Shown one piece after another: positions 51,024-58,915 of a stretch of DNA of 64,000 nucleotides. Below the pieces are notes generated by a model. That model had not been told where the DNA came from. It was given only the letters and a program-made list of their open reading frames with translations, and did no database searches. The translations under genes and the position numbers were made by a program. The stretch's first letter is position 1. Every line of letters starts with the position of its first letter. Origin of the DNA: Actinomadura sp. WMMA1423 (GTDB lineage Bacteria > Actinomycetota > Actinomycetes > Streptosporangiales > Streptosporangiaceae); contig NZ_CP041244.1 of NCBI RefSeq assembly GCF_006547145.1, positions 8,618,001 through 8,682,000 of the forward strand, read 5' to 3'.

Positions 51024-53105
51024 TCAGGCCGCCTTTCCGTGCTCGCGCCCGCGGTGCGCGCGGACGATTCCGTCGAGGTCGCCGAGCGGGACGAGCCGCG
51101 CCCCGAGCCGGGCCGCGAGCCGCCCCGCCAGGCCGAGCCGGACCGGGCCGTCCTCGCAGTCCACGACGATCCCGGCCGTGCCCGCCAGCGGCCCGGCGGC
51201 CCGGTCCACGTCGCCGGCCGCGGTCGCCCGCCCGTCGGTGACGACCACGAGCAGCGGGCGCCGCGCCGGGTCGCGCAGCCGCTCGGCGCGCAGCACCTCG
51301 GCGGCGCGTGCGAGCCCGGCGGCGAGCGGCGTGCGGCCCCCGGTGGCCAGGGCCCGCAGCCGCGCCGCGCCCGCCTCGACCGACGACGTCGGCGGCAGGA
51401 CGAGATCGGCGGTCCGTCCCCGGAAGGTGATCAGGCCGACCTTGTCGCGGCGCTGGTAGGCGTCCAGCAGCAGGCTCAGGACGGCCGTCTTCACCGTCGT
51501 CATGCGGCGCCGGGCGGCCATCGAGCCGCTGGCGTCCACGACGAACAGCACGAGGTTCCCTTCACGACCCTCTCGGACCGCCTCCCGCAGATCGTCGCGG
51601 CGCAGCACGAGGCCCGCGCCGCGACGGCCGCGCTCCCGCTGGCGCGGGGCGGCGGCGAGCAGCGTCGCCACCACGTGGGGGTCGCGGACCTTCGCCGCCG
51701 GTCGGCGCGCCCCGGTGACCCGGCCCCGCGCCGTCCGCGACCGCGACCGCCGTCCCGCGGAGCCCTCGCCCACGCCCGGCACCTCCAGCAGCGGCACGGC
51801 GTGCGGCGCGGCGACCGCGGCCACCCGCTCACCGCCCCCGGGCCGCTCGCCCCCCTCGGGGCCCGCGTCCATTGACCGCTCCGCGTCCCGTGCCGGACCG
51901 CCGTCCTGCTCCGGGCCCGCGGCCTGCGACCCGCCCGCGTCCTGTGATGGGCTCGCCTTCTGCTCGCGGCCCGTGTCCTGGGACGGATCCGCGTCCTGCT
52001 CGGAGTCCGCCTCTCGGGACGGGGCCGGTCCCTGGGGAGGGCCTGGGGTCTTCCCGCCCCCGCCGCCGCCGTCGGGGGGAGGGGCGTCGCCGGGGGAGGT
52101 GCTGTCGAGCAGCTCGTCGAGCAGCGACTCGTCCAGGCCCGGGGCGTCGAACGGGTCCCGGCGGCGCCGGTGCGGCAGCGACAGCCGGGCCGCCGCGCGC
52201 ACGTCCTCGGCCGCCACCTCGGCGCGGCCCTGCCACGCGGCGTGCGCGAGCGCGGCGTTCGCCGTGACGAGATCGGCGCGCAGCCCGTCGACCTCGAAGC
52301 CCGCGCACACGGCCGCGATCTGCTCCAGCCGCTCGTCCGGCAGCGCGACCCCGGCGAGCCTCTCCCGCGCGGCCGCGATGCGCTGCGCCAGACCGGCCTC
52401 GGCGTCCCGCCAGCGCGCGGCGAACGCGGCGGGGTCGGCCTCGAACGCCAGCCGCCGCCGGACCACCTCGGCCCGCTCCCGCGGGTCCCGCGAAGCCCGC
52501 ACCTCGACCGTCAGCCCGAAGCGGTCCAGGAGCTGGGGACGCAGCTCGCCCTCCTCGGGGTTCATCGTCCCGACCAGCAGGAACCGGGCCGCGTGCCGCA
52601 CCGACACCGACTCGCGCTCCACGTAGCAGGTGCCGAGCGCGGCGGCGTCCAGCAGCAGGTCGACCAGGTGGTCGTGCAGGAGGTTCACCTCGTCCACGTA
52701 CAGGACGCCCCGGTGCGCCGCCGCGAGCAGGCCCGGCTCGAACGCCTTGACGCCCTCGGTCAGGGCGCGCTCGACGTCCAGCGAGCCGGCGAGCCGGTCC
52801 TCCGAGGCGCCCACCGGCAGCTCCACCAGCGCGGACGGCCGCCGCTCGGCCGGCCCGCCCGGCTCGTGCGGGCCGTCCGGGCAGGACGGGTCGGGCGCCG
52901 CCGGGTCGCAGGCGAACCGGCAGCCCGCCACCGTGTCCACGGCGGGGAGCTGCCCGGCCAGGGCCCGCACGATCGTCGACTTGGCGGTGCCCTTCTCGCC
53001 GCGCACCAGCACACCCCCCACCCGCGGCGAGACGGCGTTGAGCAGCAGCGCCAGCTTCAGGTCGTCCAGCCCGACGACGGCGCTGAACGGATAGGCGACG
53101 TTCAC
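51024..53105 (-). CDS. ChlI-ChlD-like AAA+/VWA chelatase subunit
   Basis: A 693-residue fusion in the magnesium/cobalt chelatase style. The AAA+ half (about 1-330) has GEKGTAKST (36-44), LYVDEVNLL and GTMNPEEGELRPQLLDRF. A 130-residue Gly/Pro/Ser/Gln-rich linker (about 345-480) follows. The C-terminal VWA domain (about 500-690) has VDASGSM (MIDAS) and GGRTPLAAGL. It probably drives CobN in place of CobS/CobT, as in many actinomycetes. The GTG at 53105 overlaps the phosphatase stop, so it belongs to the cbtBA-led unit. Confidence 0.9.
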   Translation of the reverse strand: MNVAYPFSAVVGLDDLKLALLLNAVSPRVGGVLVRGEKGTAKSTIVRALAGQLPAVDTVAGCRFACDPAAPDPSCPDGPHEPGGPAERRPSALVELPVGASEDRLAGSLDVERALTEGVKAFEPGLLAAAHRGVLYVDEVNLLHDHLVDLLLDAAALGTCYVERESVSVRHAARFLLVGTMNPEEGELRPQLLDRFGLTVEVRASRDPRERAEVVRRRLAFEADPAAFAARWRDAEAGLAQRIAAARERLAGVALPDERLEQIAAVCAGFEVDGLRADLVTANAALAHAAWQGRAEVAAEDVRAAARLSLPHRRRRDPFDAPGLDESLLDELLDSTSPGDAPPPDGGGGGGKTPGPPQGPAPSREADSEQDADPSQDTGREQKASPSQDAGGSQAAGPEQDGGPARDAERSMDAGPEGGERPGGGERVAAVAAPHAVPLLEVPGVGEGSAGRRSRSRTARGRVTGARRPAAKVRDPHVVATLLAAAPRQRERGRRGAGLVLRRDDLREAVREGREGNLVLFVVDASGSMAARRRMTTVKTAVLSLLLDAYQRRDKVGLITFRGRTADLVLPPTSSVEAGAARLRALATGGRTPLAAGLARAAEVLRAERLRDPARRPLLVVVTDGRATAAGDVDRAAGPLAGTAGIVVDCEDGPVRLGLAGRLAARLGARLVPLGDLDGIVRAHRGREHGKAA

Positions 53106-53647
53106 ACCTGGACCTTCCGGTTGACGTGGGAGACCCGCCAGCCGTTCCCGGCGGGGGCGATCCTCGTGGTGGACAGCGGCGCGACGTCGAACCGGTCGGC
53201 CGCGGGGACGCCGACGCGCAGCGCGTGGGCGAGCACGGCGCGGATCACGCCCGCGTCGCAGACGGCGACGCCCGACGGCGCGCCGCCGAGCCATGCCGCG
53301 ACCCGCGCCGCGAGGGCGGACCGGCTCTCGCCGCCGTGGGGCGCGGCGTCCGGGTCGGCCAGCCAGGCGGCCAGCGCGTCCGGGGCGATGTCGGCATGGC
53401 GGGCGCCCGCCCAGGAGCCGTGGTCGGCCTCGGCGAGCGCCGCGACCGGGCGGGCGTCGAGGCCGAGCGCGGCGCAGGTCTCCCGGGCCGCGCGGGCGGG
53501 CGAGGTCCACGCCTCGCCGTCCGGCAGGGCGCCGGCCAGGGCGCGCGCCCTGGCCAGGCCCGCCGGGTCGGCGGCCCCGCCGGCGGGGAAGCGGGCCTGC
53601 CGCATCTCCGCCGACGTGGCGTGCCGGACGAGCAGCAGCCCGGTCAG
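53102..53647 (-). CDS. Histidine phosphatase family protein (CobC-like), probable CTG start
   Basis: A 181-residue protein with the R-H-A/G motif at the very N-terminus: LLLVRHATSAEM. A second His and acid appear at AEADHGSWAG and AVCDAGVIRAVL. The position within a cobalamin operon suggests alpha-ribazole phosphatase, which removes the phosphate during nucleotide-loop assembly. No ATG, GTG or TTG lies near the expected start; CTG at 53647, overlapping the cbtA stop as CTGA, gives MTGLLLVRHA. An upstream GTG would force a 60-base overlap. Confidence 0.8.
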   Translation of the reverse strand: MTGLLLVRHATSAEMRQARFPAGGAADPAGLARARALAGALPDGEAWTSPARAARETCAALGLDARPVAALAEADHGSWAGARHADIAPDALAAWLADPDAAPHGGESRSALAARVAAWLGGAPSGVAVCDAGVIRAVLAHALRVGVPAADRFDVAPLSTTRIAPAGNGWRVSHVNRKVQV

Positions 53648-54396
53648 GCCGGCCCGCTCATCGCCGGCGCCGGGGCACGGGCGGCCCGGTCGCAGAACCA
53701 CCCGAACAGGGTTCCGAACGACGCCCAGAACACCAGTTGCGTCCCGAGCGAGGTGATGCGGAACTGCCACAGCAGCGTGGCCGGGAACCCGTCCGGCACC
53801 TCGTCCACGGCCGGGAGCAGCAGCGACGCCACCGCCACCGGGACGACGAACGCCAGCACGGCCGCGGGCCACCGCGCCCACGGCCCGCCGCGCACGCTTC
53901 GCGCCGTGGTCACCGCGATCGCGGCCGACAGGAGCCCGACCCCGATCATCGCCAGGTACAGCACGGTCCGGGTGTTGATCGTCTCCGGGTCGCCCACCGC
54001 GGGCGGGTTCGCCGGATACTTCAGGAACGGCACGACGATCACGGCGGCGAAGGCCGTGCCGGCGGCGGCGAGCGCGAGCCCGCCGTCCGAGCGCGGCCCC
54101 ACCCGTCCCCGCAGGCCCGCGAAGGCGAGCGCGAAGACGCCGCCCACCGCGAGGCCGTAGAGGCCCGTGGCGAGGAAGAGCCCGGCCTTCTGCGTGCCGC
54201 GGCCCACCTCCGCGCCGTGCTCGTGTGCCGCTTCGTGTTCGTGTGTTGCGGATTCGTGTTCCCGTGTTGCGGCGGCCTTCTCCAGGGCGATCGCGTCGTC
54301 CACTCGGGGCTCGCCGACCGCGAAGGCGAAGACGCCCGCGACGAGACCGGCCAGCAGGCCCAGGAGAAGGCCCCTGACCAGCAGGGTGCGCACCAT
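53644..54396 (-). CDS. cbtA: CbtA family cobalt transport protein
   Basis: A 250-residue membrane protein with about six helices. The first is TLLVRGLLLGLLAGLVAGVF. A loop after it is His/Glu-rich (EHESATHEHEAAHEHGAE), a probable metal-attracting region. PFLKYPANPPAVGDPETI is typical of CbtA. It is predicted to pair with CbtB as a cobalt importer controlled by cobalamin. It lies 9 bases after cbtB and overlaps the phosphatase by four bases. Confidence 0.9.
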   Translation of the reverse strand: MVRTLLVRGLLLGLLAGLVAGVFAFAVGEPRVDDAIALEKAAATREHESATHEHEAAHEHGAEVGRGTQKAGLFLATGLYGLAVGGVFALAFAGLRGRVGPRSDGGLALAAAGTAFAAVIVVPFLKYPANPPAVGDPETINTRTVLYLAMIGVGLLSAAIAVTTARSVRGGPWARWPAAVLAFVVPVAVASLLLPAVDEVPDGFPATLLWQFRITSLGTQLVFWASFGTLFGWFCDRAARAPAPAMSGPA

Positions 54397-54404
54397 GCGG
54401 CGGC

Positions 54405-54590
54405 CTAGTGGCAGGGCACGCCGAGCAGGTGCCGCCCGTCGTGCATCAGCTCGTGGAGGTGGCCGCCGGTCTGCGACACGGCGCCGTTGTCCATCAGGAC
54501 GAGGTAGCCGAGGAGCAGCAGCGCGGGCACCGCGAGCAGCCAGGGAACGAGGCGGGAGAGGGGGATGTGGGGAGCAGACAGCGTGCTCAC
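54405..54590 (-). CDS. cbtB: CbtB domain protein
   Basis: A 61-residue protein with one transmembrane helix (LVPWLLAVPALLLLGYLVLM) and a histidine-rich tail (GGHLHELMHDGRHLLGVPCH), typical of CbtB. It starts at a GTG behind GGAGG. It is the first gene after the second cobalamin riboswitch. With CbtA it is thought to import cobalt; the His-rich tail probably binds the metal. Confidence 0.9.
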   Translation of the reverse strand: MSTLSAPHIPLSRLVPWLLAVPALLLLGYLVLMDNGAVSQTGGHLHELMHDGRHLLGVPCH

Positions 54591-54639
54591 GGAGCCTCCG
54601 TAGGGGATCTAGCGCGTCCCGGACAATGAGGTCGCGATC
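54591..54639 (-). promoter_or_regulatory. Leader between the second riboswitch and cbtB
   Basis: On the minus strand GGTCGC pairs with GCGACC just past the B12 box, a candidate expression-platform hairpin (54631-54652). The GGAGG ribosome site for cbtB lies near the end. Confidence 0.45.
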
Positions 54640-54730
54640 ACCCGAGCGACCTGGCTCCCGGGATCGTCGTCCCGGATACAGTGGCGCGTCCGCACCGGCA
54701 TCTCACCGGATTTCCCTCGGGCAACCGTGA
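54640..54730 (-). promoter_or_regulatory. Cobalamin riboswitch upstream of cbtB
   Basis: On the minus strand it reads GGGAAATCCGGTGAGATGCC, then GGTGCGGACGCGCCACTGTA, and a B12 box GGGAGCCAGG near 54655. This is the shorter cobalamin-riboswitch form with a GCCACTG core. It should lower cbtB-cbtA and downstream cob gene expression when cobalamin is plentiful. It is followed closely by the cbtB leader. Confidence 0.9.
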
Positions 54731-54965
54731 ATCAGGCGCACGCTACGGGCCGTGCGAGCGCCCTGTCAACAACCCCTCTCCGGGCGCCCTGCCGCCACTC
54801 CCCGGCGAGGGCTTCCCCGGCGGCGCTCCACCGGAGGGCTCGCAGACCAGGAAGAACGCGCGTAATACCTGATGTCCGGCCTTGTGGCCATGAAGTACGA
54901 CTGGCCTATCATGGCCAACCCGTCCCGCGTCCTCCGCTCCCGAAACCGACGTTGGAGCCCCGCAC
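54731..54965 (+). promoter_or_regulatory. Promoter region of the TylF-type methyltransferase
   Basis: Contains TTGTGG (54883-54888) and TATCAT (54907-54912) at 18 bases, a fair -35/-10 pair. A perfect inverted repeat TGGCCATGA-15-TCATGGCCA (54885-54893 and 54909-54917) overlaps both boxes and could be an operator. Confidence 0.5.
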
Positions 54966-55877
54966 ATGATCAGCCAAGAGACCGCGCCCCCCGCCTCCCT
55001 CGACGACGTCAAGGGGTGGTTCCCCAAGATCGACCAACTGCTCTTCACCTGGCTGCTGGAACGGCAGGAGCGCCTCGGAGAGCGCGGAGACCTGGTGGAG
55101 CTCGGCTCCTACCTCGGCAAGAGCGCGATCCTGATGGGCCGCCACCTGCGGGAGGGCGAGACCTTCACCGTGTGCGACCTGTTCGACGGCGACGCACCCG
55201 ACGACTCCAACCAGGCGGAGATGCGGGGGTCGTACTCGACCCTGACCCGCCGGGCGTTCGAGTCGAACTACCGCGCCTTCCACGACCGCCTGCCGGAGAT
55301 CGTCCAGGGTCCGACGTCGCTGATCCTGGACCACGTCCAGCCGGAGACCTGCCGGTTCGTGCACGTGGACGCCTCCCACCTGTACGAGCACGTGAAGGCC
55401 GACATCGAGGCGGCGCACGTGATGCTGCCCGCCGGGGGCCTGATCGTCTGCGACGACTACCGGTCCGAGCACACTCCCGGTGTGGCCGCGGCGGTGTGGA
55501 GGTCGGTGGCCCTCGACGGCCTGCGCCCGATCTGCGTCACCACGCAGAAGCTCTACGGCACCTGGGGCGACGCCGACGCCGTCCAGGACGACCTGCTGGA
55601 GTGGCTGGCCGGACGGGAGGACGCCTGGCACGAGGTCCAGCAGGTCGCCGGTCGCCGGCTCGTCCGCGTCAGGGGCAAGGGCGCGACGCGCCCGCGCAAC
55701 GAGGCGACCAGGCTGAAGGAGCGGCTCGTGGAGGCGGAGAGGCGGCTCGCCCGTTCGAAGGCCGGGCTGGCGCGCGCGCAGAAGGAACTGGCGGACGTCC
55801 GCGGCTCGGTCAGCTTCAAGGTCGGCCGGGCGGCCACCGCCCTCCCTCGGGCGCTGCGCGACGCACGCAAGGCGTAG
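54966..55877 (+). CDS. TylF/MycF-type class I SAM methyltransferase
   Basis: A 303-residue protein. The methyltransferase core runs to about residue 230: LVELGSYLGKSAIL (SAM loop), TVCDLFDGDAP, CRFVHVDASHLYEHVKAD and GLIVCDDYRS (metal-binding acidic residues). It resembles macrocin O-methyltransferase types that act on sugars or polyketides. A charged C-terminal coiled coil (about 240-290) ends the protein and is unusual for the family. A P450 and a second methyltransferase-like gene lie nearby but read differently, so a pathway is only suggested. Confidence 0.85.
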   Translation: MISQETAPPASLDDVKGWFPKIDQLLFTWLLERQERLGERGDLVELGSYLGKSAILMGRHLREGETFTVCDLFDGDAPDDSNQAEMRGSYSTLTRRAFESNYRAFHDRLPEIVQGPTSLILDHVQPETCRFVHVDASHLYEHVKADIEAAHVMLPAGGLIVCDDYRSEHTPGVAAAVWRSVALDGLRPICVTTQKLYGTWGDADAVQDDLLEWLAGREDAWHEVQQVAGRRLVRVRGKGATRPRNEATRLKERLVEAERRLARSKAGLARAQKELADVRGSVSFKVGRAATALPRALRDARKA

Positions 55878-55917
55878 CCCGGCTCAAGCGCGCCTCTCGT
55901 AGGGGCCCTCGCGCTCT

Positions 55918-55955
55918 GCCATATACCGTGCGCTGCAAGGTATACGGCAGAGGCC
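55918..55955. repeat. Imperfect 12-bp inverted repeat
   Basis: CTGCCATATACC and GGTATACGGCAG pair at 11 of 12 positions around an 11-base loop. It lies 40 bases past the methyltransferase stop and could be a transcript-end stem or an operator; no T-run follows it. Confidence 0.5.
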
Positions 55956-55982
55956 CCGCTAGATACGGGCAGCCCGTCCCTG

Positions 55983-56006
55983 AAAGGGATGCCTTAACCC
56001 TTTTTT
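55983..56006 (+). terminator. Intrinsic terminator with a T-run
   Basis: AAAGGG, nine bases, CCCTTT and further T residues (six in all). It lies 105 bases past the methyltransferase stop and would end its transcript. The stem is short, so its strength is uncertain. Confidence 0.55.
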
Positions 56007-56051
56007 CCGGGCTTGTCCGAAATGCCGTCACAATGGTTCGCGGGCCGGGGG

Positions 56052-56840
56052 TCAGCGCTTTCGGCCCACCCCCGCGTAGCACCATTGGCGGTCCGCGCGC
56101 GGCGGCACGACCGACCCCGGATCGGGGCGCCACATCGACAGGGTGGAGAGGCCGGGCTCGACGAGTTCGAAACCGTCGAACAGCCGGGTGACGGCCGCGC
56201 GGCCGCGCAGGGTGATCTGGTACGTGGCCCGCTCGTACACCGCGCCCGCGTGCCGGACCCTGCTGTCGGCGTCGAAGTCGCCCGTCACGTGCGAGACCGC
56301 CAGGTAGCTGCCGGGGGCCATCGCGTCGCGGAGCCGCGCCACGATCCCGGGCGGGTCGTCGCCGTCGCCGATGAAGTGCAGCACCGCCAGCATCAGCACG
56401 GCGACCGGCCGGTCGAAGTCGATGAGCCCGTTCAGCTCGGCGTTCGCCAGGATCTCGCCCGGCCGGCGGGCGTCGCCCTGGATGACGGTCACGTGCGGCG
56501 TCCCCGCCAGCAGCGCCCGCCCGTGGACCAGCACGACCGGCTCCACGTCGACGTATACCACGCGGGCACCGGGCGCGACCTGGTGCGCGATCTCGTGCAC
56601 GTTGCCCTGGGTGGGCAGGCCCGAGCCGATGTCGACGAACTGCCGGATCCCCGACTCGGCGAGGAACCGCACCGCGCGCCGCAGGAAGGCGCGGTTCTCG
56701 CGCGCCATGAACGGGGTGTCGGGGGCGTGCCGGACCACCTCCTCGACGGCCTCCCGGTCGGCGGCGTAGTTGTCCTTGCCGCCCAGGAGGTAGTCGTACA
56801 TTCGCGGGACGTTCGGCGTGTGCGGATCGACGGTGTCCAG
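56052..56840 (-). CDS. DUF574 / SAV_2177-type methyltransferase-like protein, probable CTG start
   Basis: A 262-residue protein and paralogue of the gene at 19871. Motifs: MYDYLLGGKDNYAADR, FVDIGSGLPTQGN (SAM loop), VVYVDVEPVVL and MLAVLHFIGDGD. The ATG at 56801 would drop the conserved N-terminal strand; in-frame DTVDPHTPNVPR precedes it and no ATG, GTG or TTG occurs upstream. CTG at 56840 behind GGGGAG gives the family-typical start. The gene is divergent from the P450. Confidence 0.8.
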   Translation of the reverse strand: MDTVDPHTPNVPRMYDYLLGGKDNYAADREAVEEVVRHAPDTPFMARENRAFLRRAVRFLAESGIRQFVDIGSGLPTQGNVHEIAHQVAPGARVVYVDVEPVVLVHGRALLAGTPHVTVIQGDARRPGEILANAELNGLIDFDRPVAVLMLAVLHFIGDGDDPPGIVARLRDAMAPGSYLAVSHVTGDFDADSRVRHAGAVYERATYQITLRGRAAVTRLFDGFELVEPGLSTLSMWRPDPGSVVPPRADRQWCYAGVGRKR

Positions 56841-56967
56841 CGTCCTCTCCCCGGCTCGCGGCGTCGCGACCTCCGGCCTGGGAAATGTCGCGAAGTTACC
56901 CGGGACATGTAAGCATTGTGATCAACTCGGAAACAACCGAAACGACGATGCCAATGCGGGAGCGCTA

Positions 56968-58299
56968 ATGCGAGGCGACGCCGGCACCCCATCGCACATC
57001 CCCGGCCCGCCCGCGCGGGACGACGGGTCCGCCGCCATCGCGGCGGCCGGAGGGCTGCACGAGTACCAGTTGAGGCTGCACGCCGAGTACGGGCCGGTGG
57101 TGCGGTTCCCGCTGCCCGGAGCGGGCCTGGCGGTGTCGGTGGCCGATCCGGTCCTTCTGGAGGCGACCGCCAGGATCGACAAGCGTCCGGAGAAGCTGTT
57201 CGAGTTCCTGGCGCCCCTCCAGGAGTCGGGCAACCTTCAGACGATCCCGGCGGACGAGCACGGCCCCTGGCGGCGGGTGATGCTGTCGGTGCTGGCCGGG
57301 CGCCCCTCGCACGAGGCGCACTTCGAGGGCTTCACCGCGCTCGCCGCCGAGCTGGCCGACCGCTGGGAGGCGCAGGAGGGGCCGGTCGCGCTCCAGCAGG
57401 ACCTGAGCGAGCTGTCGCTGCGCATGATCTGCCGGTACGCGCTCGGCAGCGTCCTGGAGTCCCCGGACTCGGCCGCGCGGGTCGTGTCCGCGTTCGAGAC
57501 CGTCCTCACCGAGTACATGGGGCAGGCCGGGGACGGGGAGGGGAGCCGCGCCCGCGAGGCCCTGGCCTACCTGCGCGCCACCGTCGACCAGGTGCTCACC
57601 GCGCACCGCGAACGCGGCGGCTCCGCGCAGGCCGGGCGCAGCGACCTCATCGCGGCGCTGGCCGAGGCGGGCGAGTCCCCGGCCCGGATCCGCGACACGG
57701 TCCTCATGACGATGCTCGCCGCCCACCACACCACCGGCGTCGCCATCTCCTGGACGCTGTACCTGCTGGGCCGGCACCCGGACGTGGCCGAGCGCGTCGT
57801 CGAGGAGCTGGACCGGGTGCTCGGCGACCGGCCCGTCCCCGAGTACGGCGACCTCAGGCGGCTGACCTACCTGGACATGGTGGTCCGCGAGACCATGCGG
57901 CTGTACCCGCCGGGACCCTACGGCGCGCGGGAGGCCACCGAGGACGTCGAGCTCGGCCAGTACACCGTCCCGGCCGGTACGACGATCTTCTATCCGTTCT
58001 GGGCCGTGCACACGAACCCCGACCACTGGCCCGACCCGCACACGTTCGACCCGGAGCGGTTCGCGCCGGAGGCGTCCGCCGGGCGGCCGCGCCTGGCCTA
58101 CATCCCCTTCGGGATCGGCCCGCGCAGCTGCGAGGGCGCCGCGCTCGCGATGGTGGAGGCCCAGCTCGTCCTGGCCGTCCTGCTCAGGCGCCTGGCGTTC
58201 CGGCCGGTGCCGGACCGGACGGTCACGCCCATCGAGCGGTTCGTCCTCTGGGCCGCCGAGGACATCCACATGACCGTGCGCCCGCGCGAGCCCGCCTGA
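56968..58299 (+). CDS. Cytochrome P450
   Basis: A 443-residue P450 starting MRGDAGTPSHIPGPP behind GGGAG. The I-helix threonine pair is in AAHHTTGVAISW, E-x-x-R is ETMR, and the heme loop is FGIGPRSCEGAALA with Cys near residue 388. The F-G-x-G-P-R-x-C pattern is of the type seen in larger P450s, unlike the H-x-x-C loop of the P450 at 29562. There is no membrane anchor. Redox partners and substrate are unknown. It may serve with the methyltransferases around it. Confidence 0.93.
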   Translation: MRGDAGTPSHIPGPPARDDGSAAIAAAGGLHEYQLRLHAEYGPVVRFPLPGAGLAVSVADPVLLEATARIDKRPEKLFEFLAPLQESGNLQTIPADEHGPWRRVMLSVLAGRPSHEAHFEGFTALAAELADRWEAQEGPVALQQDLSELSLRMICRYALGSVLESPDSAARVVSAFETVLTEYMGQAGDGEGSRAREALAYLRATVDQVLTAHRERGGSAQAGRSDLIAALAEAGESPARIRDTVLMTMLAAHHTTGVAISWTLYLLGRHPDVAERVVEELDRVLGDRPVPEYGDLRRLTYLDMVVRETMRLYPPGPYGAREATEDVELGQYTVPAGTTIFYPFWAVHTNPDHWPDPHTFDPERFAPEASAGRPRLAYIPFGIGPRSCEGAALAMVEAQLVLAVLLRRLAFRPVPDRTVTPIERFVLWAAEDIHMTVRPREPA

Positions 58300-58324
58300 G
58301 CCCGGCGGCTGGTAGAAATCCCGG

Positions 58325-58864
58325 ATGGAGTTCTTCTGCTACCACCGTGACCGCCCCGGCTCGGAGCGGCTGCGCCACGAACTGCTGGAGGAGCACTGGT
58401 CCTACATGGACCGGTTCGACAAGGAACTGATCGCTCGCGGCCCGACCTTCGCGGGCGACGTCCTGACCGGCAGCATCCACATCGTCGACCTGCCGGACCC
58501 CGCCGCCGCCCGGGCGTTCGCGTTCGACGAGCCCTGCTACCAGGCCGGGGCGTACCGGGACGTCATGGTGCGCCGGTGGCGCAACACGCTGGGCCGCACG
58601 ATGTGGGAGTTCCCCGGCGGCCGGACCGGCGGCGACCGCTTCCTCGTCATCGGCCTGGGGGAGGGGGAGGCCGCCGACCTGGAGGCTCCGCCGAACGACG
58701 ACCTGATCGCCTTCGGCCCCCTGCTCTCCGACGACGGCTCCGCCTGGCTCGGCACGGTCGCCCTGCTGCGCGCCCCGGACCCGGACACGGCCCGCACGGT
58801 CCTGACCGAGGACCGCTACGCCGCCGTCGAGGTCCACGCCTGGGAGTTCGGCGGACGCCGCTGA
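58325..58864 (+). CDS. YciI-like protein with two domains
   Basis: A 179-residue protein formed by two related ferredoxin-like halves. The first (about 1-88), MEFFCYHRDRPGSERLRHEL and SIHIVDLPDPAAARAFAFDE, is a clear YciI-type fold; the second (about 100-177), FLVIGLGEGEAADLEA and AWLGTVALLRAPDPDTARTVL, repeats the pattern. YciI proteins are often single-domain and linked to dehydratase-like or unknown roles. It follows the P450 by 25 bases and could be cotranscribed with it. Confidence 0.7.
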   Translation: MEFFCYHRDRPGSERLRHELLEEHWSYMDRFDKELIARGPTFAGDVLTGSIHIVDLPDPAAARAFAFDEPCYQAGAYRDVMVRRWRNTLGRTMWEFPGGRTGGDRFLVIGLGEGEAADLEAPPNDDLIAFGPLLSDDGSAWLGTVALLRAPDPDTARTVLTEDRYAAVEVHAWEFGGRR

Positions 58865-58915
58865 CACCCGCACCCGCCGCCGACCGGACCCGTTCCGGCC
58901 GGCGGCGGATCGCGG

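Noticed and set aside
54966..58299. Natural-product gene cluster built from the TylF-type gene, DUF574 gene and P450
   Set aside because: The genes read in different directions, are separated by terminator-like signals, and no core synthase is present. I keep them as separate genes.
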